From: Lamellibrachia columna
Lineage: Eukaryota; Annelida; Polychaeta; Sabellida; Siboglinidae
Assembly: GCA_963662155.1 (NCBI GenBank)
Contig: OY759263.1
Span: 40,114,544 to 40,178,543 of the forward strand
Direction of reading: 5' to 3'
DNA length: 64,000 bases
The notes beneath the pieces were generated by a model, which did not search any database, had not been told where the DNA came from, and was given only the letters and a program-made list of their open reading frames with translations. Shown piece by piece: positions 44,100 through 55,360 of the stretch (its first letter is position 1; every line of letters begins with the position of its first letter). A program made the position numbers and the translations under genes.

Positions 44100-47000
44100 T
44101 CGGCTTCATTCTGTCCCTAGCATCTGGACATATTTCCATCGGCTTCGGTATGTCCATAGCGGCTTGACGGGTTTACTCCGGATTCAGTCTGTCCATAGTG
44201 GCTCGAAAGGTTTACTTCGACTTCAATCTGTCCATAGCTGTTTGAATTATATACTTCGATTTCAGTCTGTCCCTAGTAGCTTGAAGGATTTACTTCAGAT
44301 TAAGTCTGTCAATAGTGATTTACTTCGATTTCAATCTGTCCATAGTAGCTTGACTGATTTACTCCGGATTCCGTCTGTTCGTAGCAACTTGAAGGATTTA
44401 CTTCGACTTCAGTCTGTCCTTAGTAGCTTGACTGATTTACTTCGGATTCAGTCTGTTCATAGAGATTTCAAGGATTTACTTCAACTTCAGTCTGTCCATA
44501 GTAGCATGAACAATTTACTTCGGATTCAATGTGTCAATACATAGAGGCATGGGGGATTTACTTCAGCTTCAGAGTGTCTGTAGTGGCTTGAAGGATTTAC
44601 TTCAGCTTCAGTGTGTCTGTAGTGGCTTGAAGGATTTACTTCGGCTTCAGTGTGTCTGTAGTGGCTTGAAGGATTTACTTCAGCTTCAGTGTGTCTGTAG
44701 TGGCTTGAAGGATTTGCTTCGGCTTCAGTGTGTCTGTAGTGGCTTGAAGGATTTACTTCGGCTTCAGTGTGTCTGTAGTGGATTGAAGGATTTGCTTCGG
44801 CTTCAGTGTGTCTGTAGTGGATTGAAGGATTTACTTCGGCTTCAGTGTGTCTGTAGTGGCTTGAAGGATTTGCTTCAGCTTCAGTGTGTCTGTAGTGGCT
44901 TGAAGGATTTACTTCGGCTTCAGTGTGTCTGTAGTGGATTGAAGGATTTGCTTCGGCTTCAGTGTGTCTGTAGTGGATTGAAGGATTTACTTCGGCTTCA
45001 GTGCGTATGTAGTGGCTTGAAGGATTTGCTTCAGCTTCAGTGTGTCTGTAGTGGCTTGAAGGATTTACTTCGGCTTCAGTGCGTCTGTAGTGGCTTGAAG
45101 GATCTGCTTCGGCTTCAGTGTGTCTGTAGTGGCTTGAAGGATTTACTTCGGCTTCAGTGCGTCTGTAGTGGCTTGAAGGATCTGCTTCGGCTTCAGTGTG
45201 TCTGTAGTGGCTTGAAGGATTTACTTCGGCTTCAGTGTGTCTGTAGTGGCTTGAAGGATTTGCTTCGGCTTCAGTGTGTCTGTAGTGGATTGAAGGATTT
45301 ACTTTGGCTTCGGTGTGTCTGTAGTGGCTTGAAGGATTTGCTTCGGCTTCAGTGTGTCTGTAGTGGCTTGAAGGATTTACTTTGGCTTCGGTGTGTCTGT
45401 AGTGGCTTGAAGGATTTACTTTGGCTTCAGTGTGTCTGTAGTGGCTTGAAGGATTTACTTCAGCTTCGGTGTGTCTGTAGTGGCTTGAAGGATTTACTTT
45501 GGCTTCAGTGTGTCTGTAGTGGCTTGAAGGATTTACTTTGGCTTCAGTGTGTCTGTAGTGGCTTGAAGGATTTACTTCAGCTTCGGTGTGTCTGTAGTGG
45601 CTTGAAGGATTTACTTTGGCTTCAGTGTGTCTGTAGTGGCTTGAAGGATTTACTTCAGCTTCAGTATGTCTGTAGTGGCTTGAAGGATTTACTTTGGCTT
45701 CAGTGTGTCTGTAGTGGCTTGAAGGAATTACTTCAGCTTCAGTGTGTCTGTAGTGGCCTGAAGGATTTACTTCAGCTTTAGTGTGTCTGTAGTGGCTCGA
45801 AGGATTTACTTCAGCTTCAGTGTGTCTGTAGTGGCTCGAAGGATTTACTTCAGCTTCAGTGTGTCTGTAGTGGCTCGAAGGATTTACTTCGGTTTCAGAG
45901 TGTCTGTAGTGGCTCGAAGGATTTACTTCAGCTTCAGAGTGTCTGTAGTGGATTGAAGGATTTACTTCAGCTTCAGTGTGCCTGTAGTGGCTTGAAGGAT
46001 TTACTTCGGCTTCAGTGTGTCTGTAGTGGCTTGAAGGATTTACTTCAGCTTCAGAGTGTCTGTAGTGGATTGAAGGATTTACTTCGGCTTCAGTGTGTCT
46101 GTAGTGGCTTGAAGGATTTACTTCAGCTTCAGTGTGTCTGTAGTGGCTTGAAGGATTTACTTCAGCTTCAATGTGTCTGTAGTGGCTTGAAGGATTTACT
46201 TTGGTTTCAGAGTGTCTGTAGTGGCTTGAAGTATTTACTTCAGCTTCAGTGTGTCTGTAGTGGCTTGAAGGATTTACTTCAGCTTCAGTGTGTCTGTAGT
46301 AACTTGGAGGATTTACTTCGGTTTCAGTGCATCTGTAGTGGCTTGGAGGATTTACTTCGGCTTCAGTGTGTCTGTAATGGCTTGAAGGATTTACTTCAGC
46401 TTCAGTCTGTCTGTAGTGGCTTGAAGGATTTACTTCAGCTTCAGTGTGTCTGTAGTGACTTGGAGGATTTACTTCGGCTTCAGTGCGTCTGTAGTGGCTT
46501 GAAGGATTTACTTCAGCTTCAGTGTGTCTGTAGTGGCTTGAAGGATTTACTTCGGCTTCAGTCTGTCTGTAGTGGCTTGAAGGATTTACTTCAGCTTCAG
46601 TGTGTCTGTAGTGACTTGGAGGATTTACTTCGGCTTCAGTGCGTCTGTAGTGGCTTGAAGGATTTACTTCAGCTTCAGTGTGTCTGTAGTGGCTTGAAGG
46701 ATTTACTTCGGCTTCAGTCTGTCTGTAGTGGCTTGAAGGATTTACTTCAGCTTCAGTGTGTCTGTAGTGACTTGGAGGATTTACTTCGGCTTCAGTGCGT
46801 CTGTAGTGGCTTGAATGATTTACTTCAGCTTCAGTGTGTCTGTAGTGACTTGGAGGATTTACTTCGGCTTCAGTGCGTCTGTAGTGGCTTGAATGATTTA
46901 CTTCAGCTTCAGTGTGTCTGTAGTGGCTTGGAGGATTTACTTCAGCTTCAGTGTGTCTGTAGTGGCTTGAAAGATTTACTTCAGCTGCAGTGTGTCTGTA

Positions 47001-49575
47001 GTGACTTGAAGGATTTACTTTGGCTTCAGTGTGTCTGTAGTGGCTTGAAGGATTTACTTCGGTTTCAGTGTGTCTGTAGTGGCTTGAAGGATTTACTTCG
47101 GCTTCAGTGTGTCTGTAGTGGCTTGAAGGATTTACTTCAGTTTCAGTGTGTCTGTAGTGGCTTGAAGGATTTATTTCGGCTTCAGTGTGTCTGTAGTGGC
47201 TTGAAGGATTTACTTCGGCTTCAGTGTGTCTGTAGTGACTTGAAGGATTTACTTCGGCTTCAGTGTGTCTGTAGTGGCTTGAAGGATTTACTTCAGCTTC
47301 AGTGTGTCTGTAGTGGCTTGAAGGATTTACTTCGGCTTCAGTGTGTCTGTAGTGGCTTGAAGGATTTACTTCAGCTTCAGTGTGTCTGTAGTGGCTTGAA
47401 GGATTTGCTTCGGCTTCAGTGTGTCTGTAGTGGCTTGAAGGATTTACTTCGGCTTCAGTGTGTCTGTAGTGGATTGAAGGATTTGCTTCGGCTTCAGTGT
47501 GTCTGTAGTGGATTGAAGGATTTACTTCGGCTTCAGTGTGTCTGTAGTGGCTTGAAGGATTTGCTTCAGCTTCAGTGTGTCTGTAGTGGCTTGAAGGATT
47601 TACTTCGGCTTCAGTGTGTCTGTAGTGGATTGAAGGATTTGCTTCGGCTTCAGTGTGTCTGTAGTGGATTGAAGGATTTACTTCGGCTTCAGTGCGTCTG
47701 TAGTGGCTTGAAGGATTTGCTTCAGCTTCAGTGTGTCTGTAGTGGCTTGAAGGATTTACTTCGGCTTCAGTGCGTCTGTAGTGGCTTGAAGGATCTGCTT
47801 CGGCTTCAGTGTGTCTGTAGTGGCTTGAAGGATTTACTTCGGCTTCAGTGTGTCTGTAGTGGCTTGAAGGATTTGCTTCGGCTTCAGTGTGTCTGTAGTG
47901 GATTGAAGGATTTACTTTGGCTTCAGTGTGTCTGTAGTGGCTTGAAGGATTTGCTTCGGCTTCAGTGTGTCTGTAGTGGCTTGAAGGATTTACTTTGGCT
48001 TCGGTGTGTCTGTAGTGGCTTGAAGGATTTACTTTGGCTTCGGTGTGTCTGTAGTGGCTTGAAGGATTTACTTTGGCTTCAGTGTGTCTGTAGTGGCTTG
48101 AAGGATTTACTTTGGCTTCAGTGTGTCTGTAGTGGCTTGAAGGATTTACTTTGGCTTCAGTGTGTCTGTAGTGGCTTGAAGGATTTACTTCAGCTTCAGT
48201 GTGTCTGTAGTGGCTTGAAGGATTTACTTTGGCTTCAGTGTGTCTGTAGTGGCTTGAAGGATTTACTTCAGCTTCAGTGTGTCTGTAGTGGCTTGAAGGA
48301 TTTACTTTGGCTTCAGTGTGTCTGTAGTGGCTTGAAGGAATTACTTCAGCTTCAGTGTGTATGTAGTGGCCTGAAGGATTTACTTCAGCTTCAGTGTGTC
48401 TGTAGTGGCTCGAAGGATTTACTTCAGCTTCAGTGTGTCTGTAGTGGCTCGAAGGATTTACTTCAGCTTCAGTGTGTCTGTAGTGGCTCGAAGGATTTAC
48501 TTCGGTTTCAGAGTGTCTGTAGTGGCTCGAAGGATTTACTTCAGCTTCAGAGTGTCTGTAGTGGATTGAAGGATTTACTTCAGCTTCAGTGTGTCTGTAG
48601 TGGCTTGAAGGATTTACTTCGGCTTCAGTGTGTCTGTAGTGGCTTGAAGGATTTACTTCAGCTTCAGAGTGTCTGTAGTGGATTGAAGGATTTACTTCGG
48701 CTTCAGTGTGTCTGTAGTGGCTTGAAGGATTTACTTCAGCTTCAGTGTGTCTGTAGTGGCTTGAAGGATTTACTTCAGCTTCAATGTGTCTGTAGTGGCT
48801 TGAAGGATTTACTTTGGTTTCAGAGTGTCTGTAGTGGCTTGAAGTATTTACTTCAGCTTCAGTGTGTCTGTAGTGGCTTGAAGGATTTACTTCAGCTTCA
48901 GTGTGTCTGTAGTAACTTGGAGGATTTACTTCGGTTTCAGTGCGTCTGTAGTGGCTTGGAGGATTTACTTCGGCTTCAGTGTGTCTGTAATGGCTTGAAG
49001 GATTTACTTCGGCTTCAGTCTGTCTGTAGTGGCTTGAAGGATTTACTTCAGCTTCAGTGTGTCTGTAGTGACTTGGAGGATTTACTTCGGCTTCAGTGCG
49101 TCTGTAGTGGCTTGAAGGATTTACTTCAGCTTCAGTGTGTCTGTAGTGGCTTGAAGGATTTACTTCGGCTTCAGTCTGTCTGTAGTGGCTTGAAGGATTT
49201 ACTTCAGCTTCAGTGTGTCTGTAGTGACTTGGAGGATTTACTTCGGCTTCAGTGCATCTGTAGTGGCTTGTAGAATTTACTTCGGCTTCAGTGTGTCTGT
49301 AGTGGCTTGAAGGATTTACTTCGGCTTCAGTCTGTCTGTAGTGGCTTGAAGGATTTACTTCAGCTTCAGTGTGTCTGTAGTGACTTGGAGGATTTACTTC
49401 GGCTTCAGTGCGTCTGTAGTGGCTTGAATGATTTACTTCAGCTTCAGTGTGTCTGTAGTGGCTTGGAGGATTTACTTCGGCTTCAGTGTGTCTGTAATGG
49501 CTTGAAGGATTTACTTCGGCTTCAGTCTGTCCAATGCGGCTTGAAGAAATCTTTCGTCTACAGTCTGTGGTCGTT
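44100..49575. repeat. Intronic 39-bp minisatellite (about 137 units)
   Basis: Units are GGCTTGAAGGATTTACTTCA, then GCTTCAGTGTGTCTGTAGT. The left 440 bp and the last 60 bp are diverged edge units; the middle is homogeneous. The 39-bp period is a multiple of 3 and has no stop in one plus frame, which yields open frames of 416 and 1,106 codons antisense to the host gene. I treat these as artefacts. A segment of about 2.7 kb is duplicated inside the array. Confidence 0.95.
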
Positions 49576-49717
49576 CTTGAACGACATGTGTAGACAGATA
49601 TAATTAAACACTTGATCCGATATATACGCTATAAGACAAAAGCTATTTCACGATCCAGTTTGTGAATTTCACAGGGAAATTAATACTGTAAAATTATTAT
49701 AAATGTTTACCACATAC

Positions 49718-49852
49718 CTACTACGCAGTCTCCGAACGGTTCCGCTCTCGAACAGTTACACTTTGGACACACGCACACATAGCTGTCTCCCGCCAGGTCA
49801 ACGCAAGTTCCACCGTTCTGACAGGGCGCGTGTATCTGGCAGTATGTTGGTC
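49718..49852 (-). CDS. Exon: EGF-like domain with eight cysteines
   Basis: 135 bp, 45 codons, phase 1 at both ends. The acceptor is CTCTCTGGACAG before GACC; the donor is GTAGTAG before GTATGT. The translation has YCQIHAPCQNGGTC, then VDLAGDSYVCVCPKCNCSR and FGDC. The first five cysteines fit EGF (NGGTC is diagnostic). The loop after the fifth holds an additional C-x-C pair, giving eight in all. It follows the mucin stalk directly, and the phase matches the preceding exon. Confidence 0.9.
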
Positions 49853-50064
49853 CTGTCCAGAGAGTCAAAGTGCGTTTACAGGTTGTGTTTGTTATAAAGA
49901 GAAATAATACTCCGCAAATTAGCAGAGTAATATGAAGTGACCGACATCTGAAACAAATATCCAGGTAGACCGCTTATATAATAAAACTATTCGGTTCAGT
50001 ATTTGTTGCACTTATAGAATATGATCATATAGGACACTCAAATCACACACCACGTACACCACGT

Positions 50065-50430
<366 letters not shown>

Positions 50431-50494
50431 CATGCCTTGAAACACTTGTGACATTATTTCACTTTCGCAATAATGCATAAAATGATACTATTAC

Positions 50495-51093
50495 CTGGTA
50501 GCTTTATTGTTGTTGTCATCGGTTGTGACTTGGTTTTGGTTGTCGATGTTGTCGTCGTCGTCGTCGTTGTCGTTGGTGGTGGCTTGGTCGTTTTTGTCGT
50601 CGTCGGTGGGGGCTTGGTCTTTGTTGTTGTTGTCGTCGTCGTCGTTGTCGTTGCTGGTGGCATGGTCGTTTTTGTCGTTGTCGGTGAGGGTTTGGTCTTT
50701 GTTGTTGTTGTCGTCGTCGTCGTTGTCGTTGCTGATGGCTTGGTCGTTTTTGTCGTCGTCGGTGGGGGCTTGGTCTTTGTTGTTGTTGTCGCTGGTGGTA
50801 AATTAGTCGTTCTTGTTGTTCTGGTCAGCACAGTCGGCGTCCTCATTGGTGTTGTTCTTACTGTTGATGTCGTTGTTGTCGTTGTTGTCGTAGGCTTTGA
50901 AGTAGAAATTGTTGCGGCACCGTCTGGGTTAAATGTGACTCTCGGGGCATCAACGTTCCGTATGTATTGGCGAAATTGGCCGCTTTCTTTACCCATTTCG
51001 TCGTGCAGCAACTTAGTGAGTAGCCTTTGAGTTTCTTCTTTCGATTTCGTCATTAGGAAGACGACTTTAAAGTGAACTACAACACTCCCTTTG
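50495..51093 (-). CDS. Exon: C-terminal half of SEA domain and Thr-rich mucin stalk
   Basis: 599 bp, entered in phase 2, left in phase 1. The acceptor is TTATTTTCGACAG before CAAAGG; the donor is CTACCAG before GTAATA. After the joining Ser it reads KGSVVVHFKVVF. GSVVV is the SEA autoproteolysis motif, normally cut between G and S. The SEA helix/strand region ends near VDAPRVTFNP. About 125 residues of Thr/Pro/Lys-rich sequence follow. They include three copies of an approximately 26-residue unit with TKTKPPPTTTKTTKP, and are a likely O-glycosylated stalk. The coding DNA is a GTC/GTT-rich low-complexity run on the plus strand, so its length may vary between alleles. Confidence 0.9.
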
Positions 51094-52238
51094 CTGTCGA
51101 AAATAATAAATATATGTTTTTCAGCACAACTGTACATACAGCTACCCTTTTACTACAAATGGCTGCAAATAATTAATGGTAAGTGGTAATGGTACAATTG
51201 TCTACATCATCTTATACATAATAAGACAGTCATTGGTTGACAATGATGAACATAACCCCAACAGTGGACGGCACTGCTCAGTGGTCAACGATTAAAATAC
51301 TGCATCCACACTCGCATATCACCCAGTAACATTAGAGAGATTACCACGGTCCCTCGATTGTCTTACCACAGCGATAAACAATGCCCAGCTTAATATAATC
51401 CCAATATGGCCAGCGCCTCGGTCCGGTTATGACAACTCTACGACGAGTGGCAATAACCAGTGTTGAAATATACAATGATCGTCAACAAGTAATAAGTAGC
51501 TATTATAAACTTGCGAAACGGATCATTATTATGCTTAATGATGATAAAGTAGTACAAAAACATTAGTGGTGGCTAACACGCTGTTTCCTGTGTACGTTCA
51601 TGACATGCGTGTGCAGCGCATGACAGCAGATTTGGACAAACAGATTTGTGTGTGTCTCGAAACAATTTTAAATGTGGTCCGCAAGCTGAAACTACATATG
51701 TTGATTGCGAGAACGAACGGTGTTGGAATTAACCATGCCAAGAGGTTGTGATCAGTCGGCAACACAGAACGCACACCAAGTCAAGTCTTGTCTCCTTCAC
51801 TTCGTTGTCTTGTTGGCAGCATTGTTTATCATATCATATTGCTGTACGATATGCCAGTAATATGTGGACATGACCTCGGACAATGAATGGTGATGGTCTT
51901 GAGCAGATGCTGGGATACTGTTATGCAATTGACGCTCGTCCACTGTCGAAGATGACCGCTATATGTCTGATCTTTGAAGATTGGATCCAATAGGCGTTGC
52001 ACTATATTCTACGTGCGCTGTCACACGTACCTATGTTCTGCAGCGAGGTGACACTAATGGTACGGTAGATAGTGTTGACAAAAGACTATTACAGTGATTG
52101 ACAGAATGATTAAGAGATAGATGGGTGTAAATGAGGTGAATAGATAGCGATTAAGAGATAGAGAGTTGATAAGCAGGTCGTAGGTCGAACAAAAGGATGA
52201 CAGCTTCATGAGCTGTAGATTCATGTCGATAAACTTAC
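51094..52238. other. Intron, nothing recognised
   Basis: 1.1 kb between two SEA exons. No array, no transposon and no additional exon could be supported. A 61-codon plus-strand open frame at 51566 is unremarkable. Confidence 0.6.
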
Positions 52239-52306
52239 CTGAAGCCAGTTACTTCAACCCTTTGCACGTCTTTTATAATGTCATTTCCTAAGAGTGTCTT
52301 CATTGT
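52239..52306 (-). CDS. Exon: middle of SEA domain
   Basis: 68 bp, phase 0 to phase 2. The acceptor is TTTTTAATGCAG before ACAATG; the donor is GGCTTCAG before GTAAGT. It encodes TMKTLLGNDIIKDVQRVEV and then TGF, an amphipathic helix and strand with the V-x-V-x-x-F pattern found just ahead of the SEA cleavage loop. The final AG joins with C of the next exon to make Ser. Confidence 0.88.
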
Positions 52307-52421
52307 CTGCATTAAAAAGAATGTCATCATGTTAACAGACCATCTGTAACATGCTGTAGCCGTTTAGCAGTAGCGGCCGCAGCGCCAGCGGCAGCAAATC
52401 AACAGCAGCATCAGCAGCATC

Positions 52422-52451
52422 ATCATAGGCGGCGGCGGCGGCGGCGGCGGA

Positions 52452-52497
<46 letters not shown>

Positions 52498-52556
52498 GCA
52501 GCAGCAGCAAAACAACAACAGTATCAGCAGCAACAGCAGCAGCAAAACAACAACAT

Positions 52557-52594
<38 letters not shown>

Positions 52595-52595
52595 G

Positions 52596-52652
<57 letters not shown>
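52422..52652. repeat. Intronic GGC and AGC trinucleotide runs
   Basis: (GGC)n about 52428-52493, then (AGC)n with AAC/AAG interruptions to 52652. Poly-Ala and poly-Leu open frames on the minus strand are artefacts. Confidence 0.95.
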
Positions 52653-52659
52653 TACCAAC

Positions 52660-53290
52660 AGTAGCAGGATCAAAGCCACTTGTAATAGTTTCAAACCAAC
52701 TGCCCATCCTAGCTGGGATTGCTCCAGCCAATCTAAGCAGAGAAGCAGCAACACTGGCACTCTCCTGCACAGCAGGGAAGAACGTCTGCCACCTCCTACA
52801 CGATGTTGTGACGATCCCACCAATCCGCAACCGGTTGAAGTCTCGTCGGCCTTTCGCCCAAGCAGTGGAACGGCTCCTGCAGTCTGTACCGCCAGACGTC
52901 TCTAAGAACTTATGGCTAAGAAACAGCTAGAAGATACAGTGGCAGGTAGCAGAACCATCAATGCTCCACCGCTTCTTCGACTCCCCGCGCAAGCAGGTAA
53001 CAGGTGAGGAGCTTCCGCACCGACAATGGACTATGCTGAACCGTTTACAGACTGGTGTCGGCCGATTCAAGTCATCAATGCTTGCGTGGGGCCAAGCATA
53101 GAGTGCCAATTGCGAATGTGGTGCACCAGAGCAGAGAGCGGACCACAACATCAACGACTGCCAGATGTTCAGACAATCAACTGGCGAAAGAGGGCTAATC
53201 GAAGTAGAGAGTGCAACTAAAACATGGCTCCTCGAGACAGAGCTGCAGATATGAGGAACGAAGACAAGAAAGAAGAAGAAGAATGGTCAT
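52660..53290 (+). mobile_element. LINE 3' fragment, antisense in the intron
   Basis: Plus-strand translation gives GIAPANLRREAATLALSC, then NRLKSRRPFAQAVERLL, LPHRQWTMLNRLQTGVGRFK, CECGAPEQRADHNINDC and KTWLLETELQI, the C-terminal part of an invertebrate non-LTR reverse transcriptase with its C-x-C...H...C motif. Two stops interrupt it. The tail is GAA/AAG-rich (53264-53283). It is a different family from the AT-rich LINE at 33240 and may be the same family as the one at 27233, but the two pieces do not overlap. Confidence 0.8.
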
Positions 53291-53345
53291 GATAGCAATG
53301 GCTGGCGAACAACAAGATGAATAGTGTAAGTGTAGGAGAACTGAC

Positions 53346-53452
53346 CTTGGAGGAGAACTTAGTCTCCAAATCTTTGTATTTTGGTGACCCTGAGTTTCCG
53401 TGCGTCGACGAGTTGTATTCTAATGCGTCCAACCACATGCGTCCATAAAATT
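53346..53452 (-). CDS. Exon: N-terminal part of SEA domain
   Basis: 107 bp, phase 1 to phase 0. The acceptor is TTTTCAACCAG before AATTTT; the donor is TCCAAG before GTCAGT. It encodes EFYGRMWLDALEYNSSTHGN then SGSPKYKDLETKFSSK. This fits the SEA opening: a strand, then S-x-x-Y-x-x-L-E-x-x-F before the helix in the next exon. NSS is a possible N-glycosylation site. Confidence 0.87.
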
Positions 53453-53668
53453 CTGGTTGAAAATAGTGTTTGACAGTTAGTTGAATGACAGAAGAGCCTA
53501 CCTAAATCGTGTATTAAGAATCAGTTGCTCAGTTGTCTTAGCGGCATTTTCGTTTCAATTATTTAAACTTAAGCACCGAGGTATGTTTCTTGAGTGTACA
53601 GTTTAGTGTACGCTATGATATCAACAACAGATTCCATTATTACAAGTTATATTAACTTATCTTCTTAC

Positions 53669-53695
53669 CTTTAATATGTTTGGATGAATTGCCCC
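53669..53695 (-). CDS. 27-bp microexon, juxtamembrane linker
   Basis: Nine codons, phase 1 at both ends. The acceptor is GTATGTTTCAG before GGGGCA; the donor is ATTAAAG before GTAAGA. It encodes GGNSSKHIK, with an NSS glycosylation sequon, linking the membrane helix to the SEA domain. Being a multiple of three it could be skipped without frame change. It is the least certain exon because it is so short, but both splice sites are strong and the phases match on both sides. Confidence 0.7.
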
Positions 53696-54181
53696 CTGAA
53701 ACATACGGAATATACAACACGTGTTAATAATAAATAAGGCATGTTAGCATCCTTACATCATCTCAACGAGAACCTGGTCACGCCTAGCTGATAAATGACT
53801 ACTGTGTCGATGATTGTGATACCAACAGTTATTGCATGGACTATGATAACCACTATCGAGCCATCGATGTTAAAGTTGCCGACCTTCCACAGTTATTGCA
53901 TGGAATATAGCAACCACTATCGAACCCTTGATAGTCCGGTCGACCAACGGTGGTGATGATGGCTATATCTGGAAATTCATCGGTGGTGGGTAATGCTTGG
54001 CTTGCGTAACTTGGAACAATAGTAGAAAACAGGCATGGTGTACAATGGTACATAATAATTACGAACATTCTACGAACTATCAAGTTTTCCCGTCCATTTA
54101 ATAATCCCTCATGGACAAAATTACTCAAGGGCAAAACCCTTCATGGACATAACCTCTAAGAGTGTAAATAGACAGTGATAC
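53696..54181. other. Intron
   Basis: 486 bp with a partial internal duplication around ACAGTTATTGCATGGA (53826 and about 53889). Nothing else recognised. Confidence 0.6.
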
Positions 54182-54362
54182 CTTTGAGGAAGACGGCGGC
54201 GGCGGCGGTGGCGAAGGCTGCAGTGACCACAACGAGGAGGACGATCAGACAGACGACGTAGCGATTGCACTTGTTGCTTTTGTTCACTCGGGACATCTGC
54301 TTCCGCAGGGACTTGCGCACCGAACGAGCAAATGGCAGGGGAGGGGGCTGTCCAGAGGGGGG
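54182..54362 (-). CDS. Exon: Pro-rich cytosolic tail and transmembrane helix
   Basis: 181 bp, phase 0 to phase 1. The acceptor is ACTTCCCGCACAG before CCCCCC; a second AG 9 bp further in is an alternative. The donor is CTCAAAG before GTATCA. It encodes PPSGQPPPLPFARSVRK, a basic stretch SLRKQMSRVNKSNKCNRY, and a hydrophobic helix YVVCLIVLLVVVTAAFAT with an Ala-rich end. Positive charges before the helix and extracellular modules after it predict type II topology. The Ala run is coded by GCC repeats. The first coding exon must lie further right and was not found. Confidence 0.83.
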
Positions 54363-55360
54363 CTGTGCGGGAAGTTGTTGGAATGTAACACAACTATGTC
54401 AGTGTCATCATACAGAACATCTGAATAAAATATGTGAATGTGGTGCTTGACTATTAACAACTTCCCTATACTGACCACGTTGTCATGTGCTCAGCCACAT
54501 GATCACATGTGTACATTGATGTATGTACACACTAAGACTGATCATATGTGTACATTGATTTATGTACACACTAAGACAGCTGTACTTCCGTACATTTTAT
54601 GAAGACCTTTCCCCCAACCTCACATGAATATCACATTGGCAACTACGATATGTACATACTACAGTGAAATATGATTTTTTTTAAATGTTGGTTTGTAGCA
54701 GAGTACTGCTGTGAGTATCACTGGTCTGTAGCAGAGTACTGCTGTGAGTATCCCTGGTCTGATGCTAGCAAGTGGTCAGTTGCCGGCAGATGAACTTCGG
54801 TAAACCCAAAATTAAGAAATTCCTCTGTGCACAGAACCTCTTAGTGGCAACTAACTACGTCAAATCTAGACTGGTGCTGTTGCGTATTTGTGAAGCTACA
54901 CTGGTTTATATGTATTATGTATTATATGTATTCCGTTATTGAGAATCCCAACTACTACGTGAAAACCGTACCGCTGCGCGCGTCTCAGGTTCATGCGAAT
55001 CATCAATTTCGTAATAAACGTCTTCCAGCTGGTGTCCTGGCTCGTGTCCTAGCTCGTTTCCTGTCAGGATTCCTGGCTCGTGACCTGGCTTCTGTACGTA
55101 ATCAATATTAAATATACAGCATTATATAAAGATCGAGTTAGCAATAACTTTTAAATGTACGCAGTATTTCCATTTCCTTTCATATAGCAAGAGATGAAAA
55201 TATGTACGAGTTACACGTTATGGGTGTAAGGCATCTAGAAACGAGTTATACGTTATGTGAGTAAGACATCTAGAAATGTATATAAACAAATGTCTATAAA
55301 CACAGTGCTGTGACGTTTGACACAATACCAATGGAACTAGTGTTTGGAGTTACGTGAAGG
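54363..55360. other. Unique sequence upstream of the called exons
   Basis: No exon or promoter could be fixed. It holds short tandem duplications: a 42-bp pair (54499-54577, CATGTGTACATTGAT), a pair with GTAGCAGAGTACTGCTGTGA (54697, 54727) and a pair around ACGAGTTACACGTTATG (55205, 55242). Confidence 0.55.

Noticed and set aside
45953..49273. Open frame of 1,106 codons, leucine/cysteine-rich (GLKDLLQLQCVCS repeat)
   Set aside because: It is the 39-bp array read in its one stop-free frame. The period is a multiple of 3, the array is in an intron of a gene on the other strand, and edge units decay with stops.
52423..52830. Poly-Ala and poly-Leu open frames on the minus strand
   Set aside because: GGC/AGC microsatellite in the intron between two phase-matched SEA exons.
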